Assembly (NCBI GenBank): GCA_014859345.1
Contig: JACUUL010000014.1
Coordinates: 1 to 39,985, forward strand
Origin: Thermoleophilia bacterium
Lineage (GTDB): Bacteria > Actinomycetota > Thermoleophilia > BMS3ABIN01
Length of the DNA stretch: 39,985 bases
Direction of reading: 5' to 3'
The notes below the pieces were generated by a model that saw only the letters and a program-made list of their open reading frames with translations, did not search any database and was not told where the DNA came from. The position numbers and the translations under genes were made by a program. Numbering within the stretch: position 1 is the stretch's first letter; every line of letters starts with the position of its first letter. This document shows positions 25,898 through 34,254 of the stretch, in pieces.

Positions 25898-27469
25898 CTA
25901 GGGAGCTTCTGCCGGGCCGCGTTCCAGATACAGCGTTTCGCTTTCGGGTTCAAATACGAACAGATAGCCGTCGCCGGTCTCGTCAAGTGGAACAACTCCC
26001 CGGCTGAACCACGGGGCCCACTCCATCATGGGATCCACGTAATGAATCTGCAGATCGCTTCTGTCATATTTTATGGAGACGGATTCGACTATCGCGCCGC
26101 CCAGCAGGTGGCCTCCCCAGGCCATGGGCAGATTGCGGAAATACAGCGTGGCGTTCTCAGGGGGGTCCGGCAGCAGTCTCACAGTCTCCTCGGGTATGTA
26201 ATCGGCCACCTGGGCTGAATGGGACCAGACGCGGTTGTTTTGCTGAATGCCCCACCAGGACAGCGGCACAAGCAATAATATCGCCAAACCTGCCGCTATC
26301 TGCCAGGATCTGCTTCTCCAGCCGAAGCCGATCAGGCCCGTGACCACGATGCCGAGGAAAGCCGCCATGGTCACGTAAAAAAAGCGGCTGTCGTTCAGAA
26401 GTTGAGTCAGGCCCGAAATGAAAAAGGCGTGGTACACCGGCGCCAGGGATGCGAGAAAAAACGCCACCAGAAAGATCCAGGTTCTGCGGGCCGCCACGCT
26501 GGCTTTCCTCCATCGGAAGATGACCAGGCCGACAGAGACGGCCAGCAACAGCCCCACGGACAGGCGCATCAGATTGATCATCAACCCGGAAACCATGAGC
26601 GAATCCAGGGGAGACAGGAGAGTGAGAAAAGACCTCACGGCAGCCCTGGGGCTGGGGACGCCGAACAACGGCACATCGCGGTAGTTGCCGATCCTGCCCA
26701 TGACCGCGTATCTGAATGCGACGTAGCCGGCGAACAGCGTTCCGAAAATCAGCAGCCTGATGCCGGCGGTCCTCAGCCAGTCTGCCTTGGCTGGCAGCTT
26801 TAATCCCGGCGAGCCCGGGAAAAACCTGTTGACGATTTCGAGCACGGGGAACATAACGATGAGGACCATGGCCGATTCCTTGCTGAACAGCGCGGCCATG
26901 GCGGCCGCCATGGCGCCCGCGAAGGCGGGCCGGCTTTTTTTCTCCAGGGCGCCCTGGTAGAGCGCCAGGGCCAGCAGCATGAAAAAGAGCGCCCAGACGT
27001 CAAATCTCCCGGCCGTCCAGGAAACAGCCTCCGGAGCGATCGGCGTAAACAGGAAGAGAATCGACGAAAGGAACGCCAGGCGGAAAGAAGCGCTGAGCCT
27101 GGTAAGGAGCCAGAACAGCAAAAAGGCGTTAGCCCCGTGCATGACCACGTTGAGCACGTGTGAGGCAAACCACTCCAGGCCGAAAATCTGATAGAGGATC
27201 CAGACGGAGAGGAAGGGCAGCGGCCGCATGAAGATCGGGGACTGGACGGTAAAAACGCGCCAGAGCTCCGAGGCTTCCAGCCAGCCGACCCTGGTTATGT
27301 GACCGTAGTCATCCGCTACCAGGCTGTCGTTCAGTACGGGCAGGTAGGCAAGAAGCGCCAGAACGACGAAGGCGCCAAGGATGAACGGATACCGCCAAGT
27401 ACTGCCCGCGGCATTGGCTGCGGGGGCTTCGTTGCCGGCCGGGGCGGCGCCGGTCTGCCTTTTTCTCAC
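25898..27469 (-). CDS. GT-C-like polytopic membrane glycosyltransferase
   Basis: This 523-residue protein has about 11-13 membrane helices and a periplasmic C-terminal tail of about 80 residues. The first extracytoplasmic loop has Asp53-Asp54 (VADDYGHI), the acidic pair typical of GT-C fold transferases (PMT/ArnT-like), which use polyprenyl-phosphate sugars. I cannot assign it to one family. The GTG start has a strong GGGAGGAG site immediately upstream. The gene lies 47 bases after the SPASM radical SAM gene on the same strand, so the two are probably cotranscribed. It converges with the GT4 gene at 24664. An alternative reading is a membrane protein of unknown function with a GT-C-like fold. 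Confidence 0.7.
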   Translation of the reverse strand: MRKRQTGAAPAGNEAPAANAAGSTWRYPFILGAFVVLALLAYLPVLNDSLVADDYGHITRVGWLEASELWRVFTVQSPIFMRPLPFLSVWILYQIFGLEWFASHVLNVVMHGANAFLLFWLLTRLSASFRLAFLSSILFLFTPIAPEAVSWTAGRFDVWALFFMLLALALYQGALEKKSRPAFAGAMAAAMAALFSKESAMVLIVMFPVLEIVNRFFPGSPGLKLPAKADWLRTAGIRLLIFGTLFAGYVAFRYAVMGRIGNYRDVPLFGVPSPRAAVRSFLTLLSPLDSLMVSGLMINLMRLSVGLLLAVSVGLVIFRWRKASVAARRTWIFLVAFFLASLAPVYHAFFISGLTQLLNDSRFFYVTMAAFLGIVVTGLIGFGWRSRSWQIAAGLAILLLVPLSWWGIQQNNRVWSHSAQVADYIPEETVRLLPDPPENATLYFRNLPMAWGGHLLGGAIVESVSIKYDRSDLQIHYVDPMMEWAPWFSRGVVPLDETGDGYLFVFEPESETLYLERGPAEAP

Positions 27470-27516
27470 TTCTCCTCCCGGTGTTGACGAACTTTGCCGC
27501 CCTTCAGGGATACCTT

Positions 27517-28653
27517 TTAAGTGGCGGAAGGCGACGGCCGTCCCCAGAGCGGCCAGAGGCGGCGGTAAATTCTCATGTTCGAAAGAGCCATCTCGCAGCC
27601 CCGGCAGCGGCTCCTGGGAACAGGTGTCTGGGTACGGTGGATGTTCAGGGCAATATCGTTTAGGCGGCTTTTTTCTTTTGAGTACCAGATCTGCTCAAAC
27701 GAGGATTCGGCAAGGTTTCCCAGAACCTCCCGGCTGACACAGCAATACGTGATGTCGCCGTTGGCAAGGACAAAGGGGAATAGCCAGCCCGCGAAACACG
27801 GGGCGGGAATGCCACCGTCGGCCCGCAGTTTAACCAGCTGACGGAAAGATTCGATGTTCTGGGCGATGCCGTGGCTTTCCGCCACCTGCGCGGCTATGGC
27901 AAACGAACTCTCAAGCCTTTCATAATCTTCGTCACTCAGGGAGTATTTTTCCGTTTGCGGGCCCGTGTCAACAGGCCGGAAACAGATACTGGCGGCTCCC
28001 ACATCTGCCGCCAGCCTCGCCATCTCCGGAACTTTACGGAAATTCACGTTGCTGATTACGTTCGAGAGCGTCACCCGGGGGTTATCTGTTCCCCGTCTCC
28101 GCTTGTATTCATCGAGTTTTTTGAGCCCGGTGATGATTTGGTCAAAGACAGTATTGTCCTGATTTGCGTGGACTAGCCCGTATTCTTCGCGCGACCCGGC
28201 GTTAAGGCTGATGCTGAGATCGTCCAGCCCCGCGTCAACAAGCTCCCTTGACAGCTCTTCATCGAGCAGGGAACCGTTTGTGGTTATCCAGACGCTCATC
28301 TTTTTCTGCCTGGCAAAGACAACCGCGTCCACAATATGCCTGTGCAGGAGGGGTTCGCCGATGCCCGCCAGGCCGATCTGCCTGGCGCCGGTGGATTTCA
28401 TGCCCTCGACCAGTGTTTTATAGATGTCAAGGTCCATGACGGTGGCCTTGTTCTTCTTCTCGGCATGGTAGCGCCGGGAGAATTCATCGGCGCCCCGCCC
28501 TTCGAACTCCGGGGAATGCTCCCAGCACATGATGCACCGGTAGTTACAGGCGTCGACGATGCTGACCTGTACCGAGTGGGGGCCGGTAAATACCTTGCGG
28601 GCCAGAATTCCCGTGATGATTTTGGAGCTATGCCGGATTTCGCGGAAATCCAT
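27517..28653 (-). CDS. Radical SAM/SPASM-domain protein
   Basis: This 378-residue enzyme has the radical SAM motif C-x3-C-x2-C at Cys36, Cys40 and Cys43 (ACNYRCIMCW), GIGEPLL near 95-101, and a C-terminal SPASM-like domain. Its extra cysteines are in CFAGW, ITYCCVS and SRCRGCE and should bind auxiliary Fe-S clusters. SPASM proteins modify peptides, proteins or small molecules. A small hairpin (CCCGT/ACGGG, 28662-28673) lies just upstream of the ATG, and no ribosome site is visible there. The GT-C-like gene follows. A PqqD-like peptide-binding protein lies 5 kb away on the same strand, but no precursor peptide is next to this gene. The substrate is unknown. Confidence 0.87.
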   Translation of the reverse strand: MDFREIRHSSKIITGILARKVFTGPHSVQVSIVDACNYRCIMCWEHSPEFEGRGADEFSRRYHAEKKNKATVMDLDIYKTLVEGMKSTGARQIGLAGIGEPLLHRHIVDAVVFARQKKMSVWITTNGSLLDEELSRELVDAGLDDLSISLNAGSREEYGLVHANQDNTVFDQIITGLKKLDEYKRRRGTDNPRVTLSNVISNVNFRKVPEMARLAADVGAASICFRPVDTGPQTEKYSLSDEDYERLESSFAIAAQVAESHGIAQNIESFRQLVKLRADGGIPAPCFAGWLFPFVLANGDITYCCVSREVLGNLAESSFEQIWYSKEKSRLNDIALNIHRTQTPVPRSRCRGCEMALSNMRIYRRLWPLWGRPSPSAT

Positions 28654-28726
28654 CAGGCGCGCCCGTGAACGGGAGGAGGAGAATTATCTCGAAAGGTGAT
28701 AGTCATGCTTAGCAAAGAATGAAAAA

Positions 28727-28747
28727 TATTATATGTTACATATAATA
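28727..28747. promoter_or_regulatory. Perfect AT-rich palindrome in a divergent gap
   Basis: The arms TATTATATGT (28727-28736) and ACATATAATA (28738-28747) are exact reverse complements around a single T. Each strand carries TATAAT (plus strand 28741-28746), so it may be a shared -10 region or an operator for the divergent SPASM and GT2 genes. No good -35 is seen at standard spacing on either side. Confidence 0.5.
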
Positions 28748-28776
28748 ACATCCGGGTTGACGGAGCCCCACCGGGC

Positions 28777-29796
28777 GTGGCCATCCCTATGGACGATGGT
28801 CGACTCTGCTGCTACCATTTTAATATGAGCAATAAAACCAATTCAATCAGGAATAATGCTATTGCTGCGCGTGAGCCTGATGTATCCATAATCATTGTCA
28901 ACTGGAATCTGAAAGATTATCTTCTCCGGTGCCTCGAGAGTCTTCAGCAGGGCGCGAGCGGTGTATCCACGGAAACGATAATCATCGACAACGCCTCTTC
29001 TGACGGAAGCGCGGAGGCTGTGCGGGAGCGGTATCCCGCCGCGAAGGTCTTGCAAAATGACACAAACGAGGGCTTTTCCCGTGCCAACAACCAGGCGATG
29101 GAAATCGCCAGGGGCCGCTATTTTTTCCTGTTGAACAACGATACGTTTCTTTACGAGCCGGCCCTGAAGAAGCTGGTCGAATTCATGGATGCGCATCCGG
29201 AAGCAGGCATTTGCGGCCCGAGGGTGCTTAACGAGGATGGCACTCTTCAGTTCAGGTCAAAGGGCCGGTATCCCTCAATCGTCCGGGCCCTGGGACACTT
29301 CTTTCTTCCCGAGTCGCTTCAGAAACGCAGCGGCAACCGCACCCTGGGTTTTTACGACTTCGGGGAAAACGGCAAGGAGCGCCGGATGGATTGGGTCAGC
29401 GGATGCGCCTTGATGGTACGGAGCGAAGTCGTAAACCGGATAGGCAAGCTGGACTCCGATATGTTCATGTATTGTGAAGATGTCGACTGGTGCTTCCGCG
29501 CCGCCAGGGCCGGATGGTCAACGTATTACGTGCCTTCCGCGCGGGTTCTTCACTACGGCGGCATGAGCATGAGCCGGCAGACCGGCAGAGCCGTGGCGGG
29601 GCACAAGACTGGCCTGTCCGGCTACTACGGCAAGTATCATGGCTCCGCTGCGACGGCTCTTTTCCGCTCGATACTTTGGCTGGGTTACGGCGTTCAGGCT
29701 TGCGGCTGGCTGGCCGCGTTCCTGCGAGGCAACGATAGGGACGCCGGCAAGATAAAGAGGATGCTGAGCGGATTGCGTCCAGGTTCGGACAAGTGA
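28777..29796 (+). CDS. GT2 family glycosyltransferase (rhamnosyltransferase-like)
   Basis: This 339-residue GT-A fold transferase of family GT2 (WbbL-like) opens with VSIIIVNWNLKDYL. It has IIDNASSDGS, the metal-site equivalent LLNNDT, and a C-terminal EDVDWCFRAARAGW with a later His-Tyr-Gly-Gly. Such enzymes add one sugar, often rhamnose, to lipid-linked intermediates; rhamnose is inference. The start is uncertain: GTG 28777 has a GGAG 11 bases upstream, while ATG 28825 would give a more usual short N-terminus and has no visible site. The C-terminus has a hydrophobic stretch that may touch the membrane. The next gene overlaps its stop as GTGA. Confidence 0.85.
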   Translation: MAIPMDDGRLCCYHFNMSNKTNSIRNNAIAAREPDVSIIIVNWNLKDYLLRCLESLQQGASGVSTETIIIDNASSDGSAEAVRERYPAAKVLQNDTNEGFSRANNQAMEIARGRYFFLLNNDTFLYEPALKKLVEFMDAHPEAGICGPRVLNEDGTLQFRSKGRYPSIVRALGHFFLPESLQKRSGNRTLGFYDFGENGKERRMDWVSGCALMVRSEVVNRIGKLDSDMFMYCEDVDWCFRAARAGWSTYYVPSARVLHYGGMSMSRQTGRAVAGHKTGLSGYYGKYHGSAATALFRSILWLGYGVQACGWLAAFLRGNDRDAGKIKRMLSGLRPGSDK

Positions 29797-30953
29797 GGAT
29801 CGCTCTCTATTATCCCTGGATCTACCTGCGGTCCGGCATCGAACGCATGATGTTGGAACTGGTTAGCCGGAGCCGCCATGACTGGGTAATCTTCACCAGC
29901 CATTACAATCCCGATCAGACCTACCCCGAATTCAGGAAGCTGCCGGTGGTCGAGCTTTCCCGGGTGCCCGTGGACCGGGGCTATTTCCCGGTGGGAAAGG
30001 CGGCGATGACCATCTTCCGGGAAAAGATAAACCTGAAGGATTTTGACGCGCTGGTGGTCTCATCCGAAGGCCTGGGAGATTTCATAACCTTCCGCAATCA
30101 TGATGTGCCGGTCATCTGTTATTGTCATACGCCCCTTAAGGTGATTCACGACCACTTTGCCCGCCGCCGGTACCTGAACGAGAACAAGCGAATGAAAATT
30201 CCTTTTTTCCTGTACGCGGGGGTGTTCAGGGCCGCCGACTGGCTGGCCTGGCGCAATTATCAATACATTTTCTGTAACAGCCAGGAAGTTCGCCGCAGAA
30301 TACTCAAGGCAGGGCTGGCTCCGGAGGGGAAGATCGACGTATTGTCTCCCGGCCTGGACACCAGCGTCATGCAACCGACCTGGAATTATCAGAAATATTT
30401 CATGGTCGTGGGACGGATCAAATGGTGGAAGAATCTGGAACTGGCTTTGCAATCATTCATTGAATTCAAGCGGCGCTATCCCCGGTTTGCAGAATTCAAG
30501 TTGATAATCGCCGGTCAGGTAGACCGCAAGAGCGAGGCCTACTTGCGCAAGCTGAAACGGATAGCGGCCGGACGGGATGACATAATCTTCAGGCGCGATC
30601 CCGCTGAGGAAGAGCTGATGGAGATCTACCGGAATGGTTACAGCCTGATGTTTCCCAGCCTTAACGAAGACTGGGGCATGACCCTGCTGGAGGCTATGGG
30701 GTTTGGAAAGCCGGTGATCTCCGTAAACCAGGGAGGGCCCGTCGAGAGCGTGATCGATTCAGAGACGGGTTACCTGGTTGAAGCAGCCCCGGGAGCCTTT
30801 GCGGACGCCATGGCCCTGCTGGCTGAGGATCAAAATCTCACCCGCAAGCTGGGCGAAGCCGCGGCCCTCCATGTACAGAAATATGACTGGGAGCATTTCG
30901 TGGACCGGTTTGACTCTTATCTCAGCTCGTTGGGCCCCCGGCAGGCACCCTGA
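29793..30953 (+). CDS. GT4 glycosyltransferase
   Basis: This 386-residue GT-B enzyme, family GT4, starts MRIALYYPWIYLRSGIERM. The donor domain has FMVVGRIKWWKNLE near 201-214 and the acidic motif EDWGMTLLEAMGFG, then NQGGPVESV. This resembles mannosyl- and related transferases, but donor assignment is not safe. The GTG start overlaps the GT2 stop by four bases, so the two should be coupled and act in the same pathway. Its last 32 bases overlap the convergent methyltransferase gene on the other strand, so the two transcripts would be antisense at their ends. It appears intact. Confidence 0.87.
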   Translation: MRIALYYPWIYLRSGIERMMLELVSRSRHDWVIFTSHYNPDQTYPEFRKLPVVELSRVPVDRGYFPVGKAAMTIFREKINLKDFDALVVSSEGLGDFITFRNHDVPVICYCHTPLKVIHDHFARRRYLNENKRMKIPFFLYAGVFRAADWLAWRNYQYIFCNSQEVRRRILKAGLAPEGKIDVLSPGLDTSVMQPTWNYQKYFMVVGRIKWWKNLELALQSFIEFKRRYPRFAEFKLIIAGQVDRKSEAYLRKLKRIAAGRDDIIFRRDPAEEELMEIYRNGYSLMFPSLNEDWGMTLLEAMGFGKPVISVNQGGPVESVIDSETGYLVEAAPGAFADAMALLAEDQNLTRKLGEAAALHVQKYDWEHFVDRFDSYLSSLGPRQAP

Positions 30954-31635
30954 CCATAGCCGTAATCGAGCTGCAAAAACGCGGAAACAGCGCCCTCAGG
31001 AATCCTCTTTCGACGGGCCCCAGCCAGCCCTTTTTCAGGAGAAAAAGCCTTGCCCGGCGGGGCACCGGCAGCGCCACAGAGTCATGGAAGAACTCGGCTA
31101 TCTCAAGGCCGCAACCCAGCTCTAAAAAGGTTTTGAAATGAGACCAGTCCCAACTGTACAGATGAAGGCGGTTGACGTAATCGACTCCAAGCCGTCCAAT
31201 CGACCTTAAGATGTAGGGGGAGTAATAGGGATTGGGCACCGAGATCAACATCAATCCCCTGGAGACGGAGGCCGCCCGCCTGATTATATCGCGGGGATTT
31301 TCGATGTGCTCGATCACGTGGGACAACACCACGCAGTCAAATCTTTCATCGAAGCTCTCATTTGAAATCCGGCCCGCGTCCAGCTCGAGGACGGTCCCGA
31401 AGCGGCTCGACAATCTGACGCATTCCTCATCCGCGTCCACTCCATGGACCCGGTAACCGCGGGCGGCGGCTTTTTGCATCAGTTCCCCCCTGCCGCAGCC
31501 GATATCGAGCAGGCTTCCGCCGGGACGGACGTATTTGCCAACCGCGCTCAGAAGCGTGTCGTAGATAGACCCGGTCTCGAACTCTTCGATCGGATCCAGG
31601 CCCGAATAGGGAAGATGTCTGCCGTCTCCGCTCAT
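30922..31635 (-). CDS. Class I SAM-dependent methyltransferase
   Basis: This 237-residue methyltransferase has motif I LLDIGCGRG at 42-50, the acidic GVDADE at 65-70 and DCVVLSHVIEHIENP as motif IV. It is of the Methyltransf_11/23 type, which methylates small molecules, sugars or lipids; the target is unknown. The C-terminal part has a basic stretch (VPRRARLFLLKK). It starts directly at the base after the stop of the DUF2079 gene (TAA then ATG), so it is the last gene of the five-gene minus-strand operon. Its end overlaps the convergent GT4 gene by 32 bases. A role in capping or decorating glycan is plausible. Confidence 0.88.
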   Translation of the reverse strand: MSGDGRHLPYSGLDPIEEFETGSIYDTLLSAVGKYVRPGGSLLDIGCGRGELMQKAAARGYRVHGVDADEECVRLSSRFGTVLELDAGRISNESFDERFDCVVLSHVIEHIENPRDIIRRAASVSRGLMLISVPNPYYSPYILRSIGRLGVDYVNRLHLYSWDWSHFKTFLELGCGLEIAEFFHDSVALPVPRRARLFLLKKGWLGPVERGFLRALFPRFCSSITAMVRVPAGGPTS

Positions 31636-33546
31636 TTAATGTGTATCAGGTTGCGCCTGGTCAAGACCCGATCTGACATAAAGCTCGAGGTCGTCACGGG
31701 CGAAGACTTTTTCGAATTCCTGTGAGCCATCGAGATAATTGACAACCTCGACCACGCCCTGGAAGTACTGGCTGTCGCCGCTGCGCGCCGGGATACGGCT
31801 GTCCAGGAGGATGTAATCTTCGCTCAGCACAAACTCGCCCCGGAGGTCGATCTGGTACGCGATCTGGTGGAACCCGTGCGCTTTCTGATCAGGGCGGGCG
31901 TACAGAAGCATGTATTCCGGAAGCCTGACGGCGGCGTCGCCGGGAATCATGTCCAGAGCCTCCAGGGCGGCCTCGTAATTGTACCTTGGCTGGTAAAGAC
32001 CCGGATTGAACCAGGTATGGAAGGCCGAGGTTCCCAAAAAGAACAAAAAGATACCCACCAAAGCCGCGGCGAGCCCTTTTTCCAGACCCAGGCGCCTTTG
32101 GGCAATCCCGTCCAGCCTGGCGAGTCCCAGAATATACGCCGCCATGAGCGTGGGCACCGCCAGGAGCGCCATGAAGTTCACCAGGGTGGTTGTATCCTGG
32201 AGCATGAGCTCCGCTACGCCTGGCACCGCCAGCAAGGTGGCGCCGGAAAGCAACGGCACACCGAGACCGAAAGTCATGAGCAAACCATAGGCAACCCCTA
32301 TGTGGGAGGGAGTGGCAAACGCTGCCGACACGAGTCTCCAGGGCCGGAACAAGACAGTCTTAAGGATATCCGGTCCACTGGCGCCCAGGGCCGAATATCG
32401 CACCGCTACCCTGACGCTGGTTTCAGCCGGGCTCAGCCGCGGCAAAAGTAAAGCGCCCATGGCCCCGAACCAGGCCAGTCCGCTAGCCAGGGGAGCGGCA
32501 ATCCATTTCCAGGAACGGCGCAAAAACAGGGCATATATGCCGAAGAAAGCGACGAAAAATCCCATGTCTTCCCTCACCAGAAGCAGCAGCAGAGCCGCTA
32601 TGGCGAATCCTCCCGCCCGTTTTTTATCAAAGAAATAAAAAGATGTCAGAAAAAGCACGGGGACGAAACGCAGTTCCGAGAAGTCGGAACGGCCCGGCTG
32701 CGCGGTCATTATCGGATGGAAAAGGAGCATGGCGGCCATGAGCAGGCTCAGGGACGGAGAAAACCGGCGCCTGGCTATCAGGTACGCGGGGACCGCAGCC
32801 AGCGCCAGGGCGACATCGGAAATAAACAGCAGAAGACGGTAATCCGGCCAGAGGCGGAAAATCGGCATGATCAGAATCATGATGGAATTCATGTGAGCGC
32901 CGAAAACCGAGGCCCCCTCGCTGAGTATCAGGTTGGTGTACATAAAGCCGCGCTCGTCAAAGCCATTCAGCATGGCTTCGCGGAACACAGCGCTGTTGAT
33001 GGTGGTGACGTGCATGTACTGGTTCTTGAGAATATCCAAAGGCAGGAAGACGGCCAGCCAGATGATCATCATGGCTCCGAGAACGTAGGCCGGATATCTT
33101 TCTGTCTTTGCCAGTATGCCGCATTCCCTGCTGCCCAGATAGAAGCGCAAGAGCACCACAAGCAAAGCCAGCGACCACAGAAGCAGGAGAACAGAAGAAA
33201 AGCGGGCGCCCAGCGGGGGCAACTCGACCGAATCACCTTCGAGGCCGCTGCGGTAAAGGAGATAGGGAAAATAGGAAATCAGGGGAGCCAGGCTGGCGGC
33301 AAACACGAACCAGAGAGGCCGCTCAGCCTTGTCAGGCCGTAACCGGGTGGAAAGGAAAACCGTCAACGCCGCGAGAAGAAGCCAGAGAAATGCCGCCAGC
33401 AGGCCTGATAAAAGCGACAACGAAACGGCGTCCGCCGGACTTTTCCCCATAAGTGCCGGTCCCAGGACTGCGCCGCCGGCAAACCCGGCCGCGAAAACAA
33501 GGCCTGCCGCCAGGACGCGGCTATGGGAGAAGGCGGATGAGTTCAA
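31636..33546 (-). CDS. DUF2079-family polytopic membrane protein
   Basis: This 636-residue protein has about 12 or more membrane helices and an extracytoplasmic C-terminal part of about 130 residues. It matches the DUF2079 pattern: an early loop with a DIL...N start (INSAVFREAM), FGAHMNSIMILIMPIF, AVPAYLIARRRF and a late FHTWFNPGLYQPRYN. The family is uncharacterised but GT-C-like in layout, so lipid-linked sugar transfer is a reasonable inference. It overlaps the B2-like gene by 4 bases and abuts the methyltransferase gene. It is one of only two large membrane proteins on the minus strand here; the other, at 25898, may be a distant relative. Confidence 0.82.
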   Translation of the reverse strand: MNSSAFSHSRVLAAGLVFAAGFAGGAVLGPALMGKSPADAVSLSLLSGLLAAFLWLLLAALTVFLSTRLRPDKAERPLWFVFAASLAPLISYFPYLLYRSGLEGDSVELPPLGARFSSVLLLLWSLALLVVLLRFYLGSRECGILAKTERYPAYVLGAMMIIWLAVFLPLDILKNQYMHVTTINSAVFREAMLNGFDERGFMYTNLILSEGASVFGAHMNSIMILIMPIFRLWPDYRLLLFISDVALALAAVPAYLIARRRFSPSLSLLMAAMLLFHPIMTAQPGRSDFSELRFVPVLFLTSFYFFDKKRAGGFAIAALLLLLVREDMGFFVAFFGIYALFLRRSWKWIAAPLASGLAWFGAMGALLLPRLSPAETSVRVAVRYSALGASGPDILKTVLFRPWRLVSAAFATPSHIGVAYGLLMTFGLGVPLLSGATLLAVPGVAELMLQDTTTLVNFMALLAVPTLMAAYILGLARLDGIAQRRLGLEKGLAAALVGIFLFFLGTSAFHTWFNPGLYQPRYNYEAALEALDMIPGDAAVRLPEYMLLYARPDQKAHGFHQIAYQIDLRGEFVLSEDYILLDSRIPARSGDSQYFQGVVEVVNYLDGSQEFEKVFARDDLELYVRSGLDQAQPDTH

Positions 33547-33986
33547 TGGGGGTAGGAATAGGTCTTTGCGAAAGAGTTCTGCTGATGCTCATCCTCCAGG
33601 AACGGCGCACCGTCCAGCACCAGCCAGCTGTGCCCGGTGATGTCTGCCCGATGGCCGTCAGTCCTGCGAACACCGAAATGGATCTCCACAGGCCAGCCCT
33701 GAAGCCTGAGGAACCTGAACAGAACCAGCGATCGCATCAGGCATTTGCCATAGCGTTGGAAGGGACGGTACTTGAGCAGTGAGTCCGCGAACCCTGCCGT
33801 CTTTCTGAGCTTGGCCTCGTCACGGGCACCGGGCGCCACTCCCGGATCTATCCCCGCCAGCAGGTCCGGGAGGCTCTGGCGCCTTATCCGCCGGGGAAGG
33901 AATATCAGCATGAGGAAAATCTGAAGGAACAGCCAGAGATCACTCGGGTTCCTGAGCCGCCTCATCATCCTGAGGAGTTTCGACAA
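33543..33986 (-). CDS. Lasso-peptide B2-like transglutaminase-fold cysteine protease
   Basis: This 147-residue protein of the transglutaminase-fold family (PF13471 type) is named for the lasso-peptide maturation protein B2, which cleaves a leader peptide. The catalytic Cys82 lies in YGKCLMRSL and His119 in TGHSWLVLDG, with Asp125 a candidate third residue. The N-terminus has a hydrophobic helix near 16-30 that may tether it to the membrane. Its start overlaps the PqqD-like gene by 47 bases and its end overlaps the DUF2079 gene by 4. There is no asparagine-synthetase-like lasso cyclase in the window. I infer a peptide- or protein-processing role in this operon, target unknown. Confidence 0.83.
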   Translation of the reverse strand: MSKLLRMMRRLRNPSDLWLFLQIFLMLIFLPRRIRRQSLPDLLAGIDPGVAPGARDEAKLRKTAGFADSLLKYRPFQRYGKCLMRSLVLFRFLRLQGWPVEIHFGVRRTDGHRADITGHSWLVLDGAPFLEDEHQQNSFAKTYSYPH

Positions 33987-34254
33987 CTTTAACCAGACCT
34001 TCTTTGGCCAACTGCCCGGCCAGCTCTATTATGTCCTTTTCGGCTTCTTCTCTCGAGATCTCGAATTCTTCCGTGATCTCCCCGGCCAGATCGCCGATAG
34101 TCTTGCTGCCGTCGGTGATCGACCAGAGCCGCGCTCCAACCTTGTTGAGGCTGTAGTAGTCGCCACGCTGCACGTGCAGGAGAACGGCATCATCTCCCAT
34201 GGACGTGAACAGCACTTCACTGTCTTTCACAAGATAATGACCTTTTTCAATCAT
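33940..34254 (-). CDS. PqqD-like peptide-binding protein (RRE/B1 type)
   Basis: This 104-residue small protein has the PqqD/RRE winged-helix layout: an N-terminal beta hairpin (VLLHVQRGDYYSLNKVGARLW), then three helices with TIGDLAGEITEEF and a C-terminal LAKEGLV. PqqD-type domains bind leader peptides and bring them to modifying enzymes. The acidic C-terminus (DDEAAQEPE) lies in the 47-base region shared with the B2-like gene. Its start overlaps the kinase stop by 4 bases. The context matches lasso-peptide B1 and HPr-rel-A PqqD-like proteins. No precursor peptide is visible within the operon or in the 117-base upstream gap. Confidence 0.85.
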   Translation of the reverse strand: MIEKGHYLVKDSEVLFTSMGDDAVLLHVQRGDYYSLNKVGARLWSITDGSKTIGDLAGEITEEFEISREEAEKDIIELAGQLAKEGLVKVVETPQDDEAAQEPE

